NCBI GenBank assembly: GCA_000934455.1
Contig: KN887309.1
Span: 10,812-46,341 of the forward strand
Length of the DNA stretch: 35,530 nt
Direction: 5' to 3'
DNA from: Apostichopus parvimensis
Lineage: Eukaryota > Echinodermata > Holothuroidea > Aspidochirotida > Stichopodidae
Below the pieces are notes generated by a model. It was not told the origin of the DNA, did no database searches, and worked only from the letters and a program-made list of their open reading frames with translations. How positions within the stretch are numbered: the stretch's first letter is position 1; each line of letters opens with the position of its first letter. Made by a program: the position numbers and the translations under genes. Positions 1 to 7,800 of the stretch are shown piece by piece.

Positions 1-375
1 CCATAGATGAAAGTTCGTGCAACATTATGGGTATGTTTTGAAGTGAATTTATTCACGAGAATTGTGAATTTTCAAATTCTAGACAAATAATGGGCTTAAA
101 ACCTTGAAAAATGGAGCTTACGAGTATTGTGGGCCGCGACGTAGAATCACCTACAAAAAGCAATGATCCACAGGAAACAACATTGGGAAATTTGTGGTTC
201 TCAGGCAAAAGTGGACATCTGGTTGGCCCGTCATTTCAAGCCCGAGAAGTGCCATTTCCGGTGATCTGGGGGATATCCAAACCAGAAATTTTCTGGTACG
301 CTGCGCGCCAACCGATGGTGGCGCTCCGCTTAGATAGTAATTCGCGCCCCCGGGTTAGAAAGTCTTGGATACGCC
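1..375. other. Non-coding flank left of the first hAT element
   Basis: I see no convincing gene here. The short open frame crossing this stretch runs on into the transposable element at 376 and resembles no known protein. The last eight bases, 368-375 (GATACGCC), are the left copy of the target-site duplication of that element. Confidence 0.6.
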
Positions 376-1136
376 CAGTGGCGGCGCCAGCTCTCCCAAC
401 CTGGGGGGGCAACAAGGGAGCAGGGCAGATTATTGGAGGGGGCAAAAACAAAATGGGAGGTCCGATGCATCGGCGCGATCGCGGAGCGATCGCCCACTCT
501 GGCTGGGGTCAAGGGGCCCGCCTTAGGGCCCCTTGTGGGGTCCAGGGGCAACGCCCCGGTGGGGGTCCGGGGGGCGAAGCCCCCGGAAGCTCCGCGATTT
601 TAGAGCTTTCCGGGGCCTAGAACCCACTTGAAATTGATGCATTTTGATGACAGTAGTATTCCGAAAATTCACAAAAACCACACCTCACTTCAGAATACTA
701 GCCTATTAGTATTAGCCTATGTGTCCCAGATCAATGTTGAGATACTCTCTCCTCCTGAAATTTTCGTATTATTTCTATCTCCTAGAACTATTGTTGTGAC
801 TTCCGAGATGTTGCAAAGATTACTAGCGTTAATTGATAAATAAAATAGGCCTAAGTTGAAGCCTGACGGTCTCCTCGTTAGAAGTATGACAAGAAATGCT
901 GGACGCAAAGTTCCCGGATCCTTATTGGAAATTGGTACCCCTTATCCCATGATATGTTCCGCAAAATATAAATGAGAAATATATTTTCTGTACTGACCCT
1001 CGTGAATTATATTGTCCCAATTAAATCGTAGTCTAGGTTTTGAATTTTTTTAAACTGGGGGGGCAGCAGGGGGGCAAGACCAAAGTTTGGGGGGCAAATT
1101 CCCCCCATTCCCCCCCCCCCCGTAGCGCCGCCACTG
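376..1136. mobile_element. Non-autonomous hAT-type DNA transposon, 761 bp
   Basis: The element starts CAGTGGCGGCGCC (376) and ends with the inverse, GCGCCGCCACTG (1136). Eight identical bases, GATACGCC, flank it at 368-375 and 1137-1144. CAGNGG-type termini with an 8-bp target duplication are the known signature of the hAT superfamily. No transposase is encoded, so the copy must have been moved in trans. Inside are a GC-rich hairpin cluster (about 470-620), an AT-richer middle, and G/C homopolymer runs near the right end. Orientation cannot be assigned. The exact duplication indicates a structurally complete insertion. Confidence 0.85.
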
Positions 1137-1607
1137 GATACGCCCCTGGATGGGCACACATTTGGCCATTGGCGATCTACAATGAAATTATCTCATTGCA
1201 ATGGCACGTTCTAGTATATGCGGCGTCTTGTACTTTCCGTTTCAGTGGCTTTCCGTTACAAGTTTCCGTTGTGATTGGTCTAACGTTAGCAAAACGATCA
1301 TTGATTGAATTCAAAATGCTCCATTCTAATAGGAATGAGATTGCGCAATCGCTGGTATATTTTGTTTGGTACTGGTACTTGGTACCATGCTCCATGGTAG
1401 TATGAATCGCGATTTATGTCAACAGTGTTGGAATGTTGCTTTTGTGTTAGGCGGATCGTTCAATCACCACGGAACAATAAAAGTTAGCTTAGTCAATCCC
1501 TTTCAAATTTAAGAGCGATTTATTTCCAATTATGAAACTGCTATGAAAAGACGACCGATGTCCAGAAAAAATAATACATGATGTGTGATTCTTATACTAG
1601 TAACAAC
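1137..1607. other. Presumed promoter / 5' UTR region of the Brambleberry-like gene
   Basis: This is the non-coding interval between the hAT element and the start codon of the karyogamy gene. It must contain at least part of the 5' UTR. I see no clear TATA box at a convincing distance. A 7-bp-stem palindrome (TACCATG/CATGGTA) lies near 1382-1398. The transcription start cannot be placed from sequence alone. Confidence 0.35.
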
Positions 1608-1824
1608 ATGTCGAGACCAGGCTCTAATATCATGTTGATAGTAATGGTAACAATATGCCTCGCGAAATCGGTGCAAACACAAGGAGATGGAAAATATCAG
1701 ACTGGAAATAGTGACAAGCACAGGTTTGAAAGTGGACAATCCCAGTTTGCTCTTATCAATAAAGAAAGCGAAAATCCACAGTATGGTAAATGCTGGACAA
1801 CTGCGTTAACAAAAGTTACAGAAG
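1608..1824 (+). CDS. bmb: bmb exon 1: signal peptide and start of Cys-rich domain
   Basis: The exon encodes residues 1-72 plus one base of codon 73. Residues 9-18 form the hydrophobic core of the signal peptide, and the family CW pair is at 62-63. The donor GAAG|GTAAGT is consensus (phase 1). In-frame upstream ATGs at 1578 and 1581 would add ten or nine residues before the signal peptide. Confidence 0.85.
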
Positions 1825-4800
1825 GTAAGTGTATTTGTGGTCATACTGCCTGCCTAATTCTATCTATTATTGTTTATTATAATTACAACAATCTTTTTCT
1901 GAGGATTAAAAGACGGATGTTTTCCCAAATATTAAAGGTCTGCTGTATAGACCCCAACTATAGCATGCTATCAATCAGGGAAAAGTTTCTTGAGATTTAC
2001 GTAATCGACCTGCCTTGGTCGTAAAATGACCTCTTTTTTACCACTGAGTATGCAACCCCTGCTGCGTATGTTTTCTTGTATCAGGGTCTTTGTGTGAACG
2101 CTGTATGAAAAACTACACTGTAGACATGAACATATTTGCACACAGTGTGTACACAAAGAGAAAAAATTTTAGAAGTGTCTTTCTGTTGCTATTGTTCAAA
2201 GCTCAACCAAATTAATGTACAATTTACAAACTGTATGAACCATCAATGATGGTGAAAGTCCCACAGTATTAATATCAAGTACACCATGTATTCCTTCAGA
2301 CAGTGACATGTTTAAGTGAATGAAATGTTATTAAAAATTGGAAAATTGTGCTCAATTGCAGGAAGTATCCTCATTATAGAGTGTTTTCTCGGGTTTTTTT
2401 CCTCCAAATTTGAACATTGTAGCACATTTAGACACCCTTTGTGAAACCTTTGTAGATCTCACAACTTTGAACTATATTCTTGGCCAGTTGATCATAGGTC
2501 GATCCCTATCAAAGAAAATGTGTTCACGGATTGAGAACCAACCTTTAATGAGTGAATCATTTGCAGCTTGCCTTTGTTTTTCTCAATATATTCTATACAA
2601 TTAAATAACACATTTTCTACCTGCCTCTCTAGGATGTAAAAAGCTGACCGATGATGAACAGAGTAGAATGGCCATTGCTCTTACCAATTGTCATCTGGAG
2701 AAGGCGGGATTCACGACTTTATATCCGTGTTTGGAAGACCAGTCTATCAGTAGCTGTCTCTCTCCCATGCAGACAGATATAGCTGCATTTAATGCTTACA
2801 CAGAATTCTTTACCCACTCCCAGAACATCTGCTTCTTCCTTCAAAGTCAAGTTTGGCATGAGAAGACAGAGGAGACTGTCTCAAAGTTAGCCAAGAGCTC
2901 GGAAGTAGTCGCCGACCAACTGGAGGTTACCAGCCACCTGCAATCAGAAATGATGGAGAAACAAACTGCCTCCATGAAGAATCAAGAAGTCATCTTGCAG
3001 AATGAAGAATACCTCAGAGAGACCTTGAAGTTGTCAGCCGACAGTGTTCGAGATATTTTCGATGAGGTGAAGAGCAGTACAGGTCAACAACAACTCCTTT
3101 TCGATAAGACTTTTGAGAGAATAAACGTAATCCAGAGACTGATCCTGGGAGAATTTAGTTGGATTCAGTCTTTGTTATTCTACGTGGCTGCTATCTTAAT
3201 CGTTTATATCGCGACGTCTGCGCCTCGGTCGGCAGGAGCTCGGCTGTGGATGTTCGGGGTTGTCTTACTGAGCTGGGTGACAGAGAGGGCACTATTCAGC
3301 TGGAATGAGAGTGAAAACGAAGTAAGTTTCTCCACAAAAATTTTGTAATTTGTGTTAAATATGAGAACAAAAGTGTGTTGATAATTTTGATACAATATAC
3401 CCTGATGTCTTACAGTAACTGACATGTATGTAATTTTGTATTAATGCATGTTTGCAGTTTATCTCTGTTTAAGTTGAAAGGTTATTGGTTTTGCCTATAA
3501 TGCAAGAAAACGAAAAAGGCTAAAACCATTCCGAAATATTCCTGGAGGTTTGAGAAATTAATGCAGCATGTTGAATTAAAGTAACATCTCAGTGACGGAA
3601 AATGCTTCAATCATATGCATGAAAAGGCTTGTTAAATTTAGCTTAGTGAATCCCTAGGGTTAGGAATCCTATCCATATGATGTTTGTGGATGGACACCAG
3701 CTTACTGTATCAAGTCTCCCTTTAACATGCATGAAGTGCTTTCACTTATACTGATGGTGAAAATAAGCTAGTGAACTTAATTGAAGTAAGCCAGTTTGTT
3801 ACACAGTTCCAACTGTTTAACATTAATTGCCAGTTCGTGACCAACCATAAATAGTCAAGATATGAAACATGCTGGTCAGACCAAATGGTTATTTCATTAA
3901 TCATATTTTTTTGCAGGGAAATATTTATCCATTATTATGGCATAATGAAATGTAAAGCATAATGTATTTTTTCTTTCTCGGCCACATCAGTATATTATAA
4001 AGAACAAAATTAAAAGACCTGAAGACTGCTATCCAAATGTAAGCGCTGCATTGTTCCATATGTTGTACATTTTAATATGTACAACCCATTAAAATTTGAC
4101 TGTCAGCAACATATTATAGTTGGTTTTATTCATTTAGAAAATAATAATAATATAAGAATTTGTAAAGCACTTTTATCCAGTTAAAAAAACTGCTCAGAAA
4201 GCGCTGCAGGACCAAAGTACCCAAAATGGACACAACAGTTATCAAACAAATGGATACGCATTCATGAATAATATTTTTTTTTTCATTCATGAATAATAGC
4301 ACACTTATGTTAAAGTTGAGATCTCTTCTTTCTCACCCTCCAGGAAACTATTTACCGAAACTTGTGGCTTTGCCGGAAGATCAGTAGCACCGTGGCGTTG
4401 TTCATTTTACTGGGTTTTGTCTACTATTATGAAGACTACAATCAGTTGAACCATAAATTACTGGTTGAACTCCATGAAAAAGTTGGTAAGGGAATACTTC
4501 TCGTCAAAATATTCCAAAATTATTGTACAGCATTTTGATATGAATGACCTAAATCCAAGTGCATGCTTTGCATTTGTCATCAAACCCTATGTTGGATGTT
4601 ACGATCGTAGTCTTGTTTCTGCATTCTATGAATATGCAGTTTAAGTTGAAAGCAGAATTGTGAATATGCATTAATCCTGCATTCTCATAAACTGTTGTAG
4701 CTTTATCTTATAAACTTAATAATAATAATATAATAATAATAAAATAGTACTCATATAGCGCGTTCATCAGCAACGCTGCTCGAAGCGCTTTACAGGAAAT

Positions 4801-7800
4801 GAAACAATTAATATATACAGGAAACATTTAAAATACAGGAAACAATCAAAAGCAAATAGTACAAAAATATCGCCTTGCTTACTTACTTAAGAGCTATGTT
4901 GTGCTTAAGAGATAGCTATTTGCTCGTGGGTTGCTACATGTATTAGGTAATTATTAGCTCTGTCTACAGTAATTATTAGTAAGTCTGTTCAAACCATAAT
5001 ATTCTTTTTGCCTTTCACAATTAGGTAATGTTGTCAACAGACAAATCGCTACGAATGAAACCAACTTTTCACCGCTTCCTGTAAAATCCCTGCCAGCTGT
5101 GAAAGGTTTGCAAACCGCCATCTTTTATGTAAATAGTTTGGAAAAGGAAAAACTCTTGAAATCTTCAAGGTGTCCACCATCATTGATACCATTTCTGTTG
5201 TATTGTGGGAATGCAAATTTGGTGAATAGTTCTTGGTTTAATAAACTACAAGGGATCTCTCCATATTCCCACCCTTACCCTGGAAACACTTCTGCATTTT
5301 ATAAAGGAAAACAGTGAATTTCTGATTACAAATACAAATATATAGACATATACAAATGGTTTTGTTTTTGGGATCTGTAGGACATACTTGTAGGACATAG
5401 TATGGAGTGTTATCTCAGTGGTTAACTCCGGTGCCTTTCAATCATAAGGTCCCCGGTTCAAGTCACTCCAAGATTATTGTATGTCGCCTAGTTACAGAGT
5501 TGTTGACAATTGACAATTCATAATCATGGACGTTAAATATGAATCTAGGAGACTGACTTCGGTCAGCTTGCGGCTTTGATAAGCCAGTGATGGCTTCTTT
5601 GCGAGTTCCTGCTTGCAGGAGGATCTAAAATACATACATACATACATACATACTTCAAGTTCAACACAAGAGTTTTTCAAGCTCAGTACAGTATGTTGTC
5701 CATTTGGCTATTATTTAAATTCAATATTTTACCACACCATATTGGTTCACTAACTCTTTGGTGACTTGCTGGAGGCAGGTAAATAAAATATGCAGTTGGT
5801 GTTGGTGAAATGTGTGTGACTACCATGGTTGCAAAAATTATATCTCAAAAGGTCGATGATAATATTAATCCAACTTTGGCATGTGGATTGCTCATAATAA
5901 GTACAAGTTCCCTGATGGGCTTGGATGTCAAAGGTTTTTTTTTTTTTTTTTTTACTTACCTGAAAGAAAATTTAAACTTCATACTTATTAATAATAAAAA
6001 AGTGTCAGTTTTTTCTTACAGTATTTTCTACCTCCTCTGATTATGACTAGGATCAGCTATGATTTATGATTTCATTCACCAAGAAATTGGTTCACAAAAG
6101 TATTGATATCATGTGCATTGTTTTGTGTTCATTGTGTTATTCTTCATCTCTCTATCCAATCAGGTCCCTCGTCACTATCTGCGATAACATCGCCATACCA
6201 AGAGGATCGTGACATCACATACATGCCAAATCAATCTGACTATAGCAGCGACTCTGACACGGAGAGCTACGTTAGCGCCTTACCCGGCAGCCGCAGACCC
6301 AGCCGCCCGACGACACCGGTCATCCTGGATTCAGGTGTACCCATATTGAATGCCTCTTCTTTTAACAGATCTGACATGGGTTCGTATGTGATTATTTTGC
6401 TTTCGTTGGTCGACAGTATCACCTGACTTCCCAATTATCACTCAGAATAACAATTCCTGCAGTGTAAAAGTAGATTCGAATCATTATCAGCAATTTTCGT
6501 GACACAGGTTTTTATTTATTTATTTATTTGTTTTGCCACAAAAGTACAAAGTGGAGGGAAGTCTTCCATAAAGCTTAAAAGCTTAACAATGTGGAAGACT
6601 CCCTGAAGAAAGAAAAGAAAAGAAAAGAAAAACAAAATATATATGTGTATAGATACATATACATAAATATAAGTACAAATTAAATGTTCAATATATATAT
6701 AGTATAATTACATACAGGTATAATTTAGTTTTAGTCAGTAACTAGCTATTATTTCCTTACAAAACAACTTCTTAAAGGATGTGACTGACTCTTTACTCTT
6801 TAAATCGTTCGTTAGCAGATTCCATGTTTTTGTTGCACGGTTTTGTAGGCTTAAAGTTCCAATGGTGGTATTGTAGAGATTATAGTGGGCATGATTAGCA
6901 TGCCTCGTGTTATGATTATGTACATCTCTGTTACTGGTTAAAAAATAGTCAAAGGCAGCTGGTAGTAATCCATTCCAGGTCTTGTAGGCAAATAATGCAA
7001 GCTTAACTTTAATGAGATCGTGCAATTTTAGTAAGTTGAGTTTCTTAAATAGGGGATTGGTGTGCTCACGTGGGGCCGAGTGTGTTATGTGGCGAATGGC
7101 TGCCTTTTGGAGTATTATAAGATTGTTAAGGTTGGTGTTGTATGTACCAGACCAAATAATGGAACAATAAGTGAGATGCGGGACAATCAGGGTCTGGTAT
7201 AGTGTTCTGAGTATGTTTTCCGATAGATAATATTTCAACTTAGATAATATGCCAACATTCCGTGCAATTATACTGCATATAGTTGAAATATGGTTGCGCC
7301 AGCTAAGTTTACAATCAATATTTACACCTAAAAACTTAGTAGTATAAACTTGCTTAATTATTTTCCCATCCATACATATATCTTTATTCCAAATAAGTGT
7401 ATTACGAGTATTAAAGACAATGTAATTACTTTTTTGTACATTTAGTGATAATTTATTGGCTGAAAACCAATTACAGAATTTATTTAATTCATTTGACACG
7501 TTGGAAGATAATGTGATTATGTCGTCGCTCTCGAAGAAAATACTGGTACGTGTCATCAGCAAAGAGAATGATTTTGGCTAGTTTTGAGACATGACAAATA
7601 TCGTTAATATATAGAATAAATAACAAAGGGCCTAAGACTGAACCCTGTGGAACACCGCAACGAATTTTAGCAAGATCGGATCTAGAGTTTTTATACAAGG
7701 TATACTGATATCTGTTCGAAATATAGCTTTCAAGCCAGTTGAGAGTAGTTCCTCTAATGCCGTATGAAAATAATTTATTGATAAGGATGGTATGATCGAT

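Noticed and set aside
111-620. 169-residue plus-strand open frame
   Set aside because: It runs through the left end and GC-rich hairpins of the hAT element; its Gly/Pro/Arg-rich product is a by-product of base composition.
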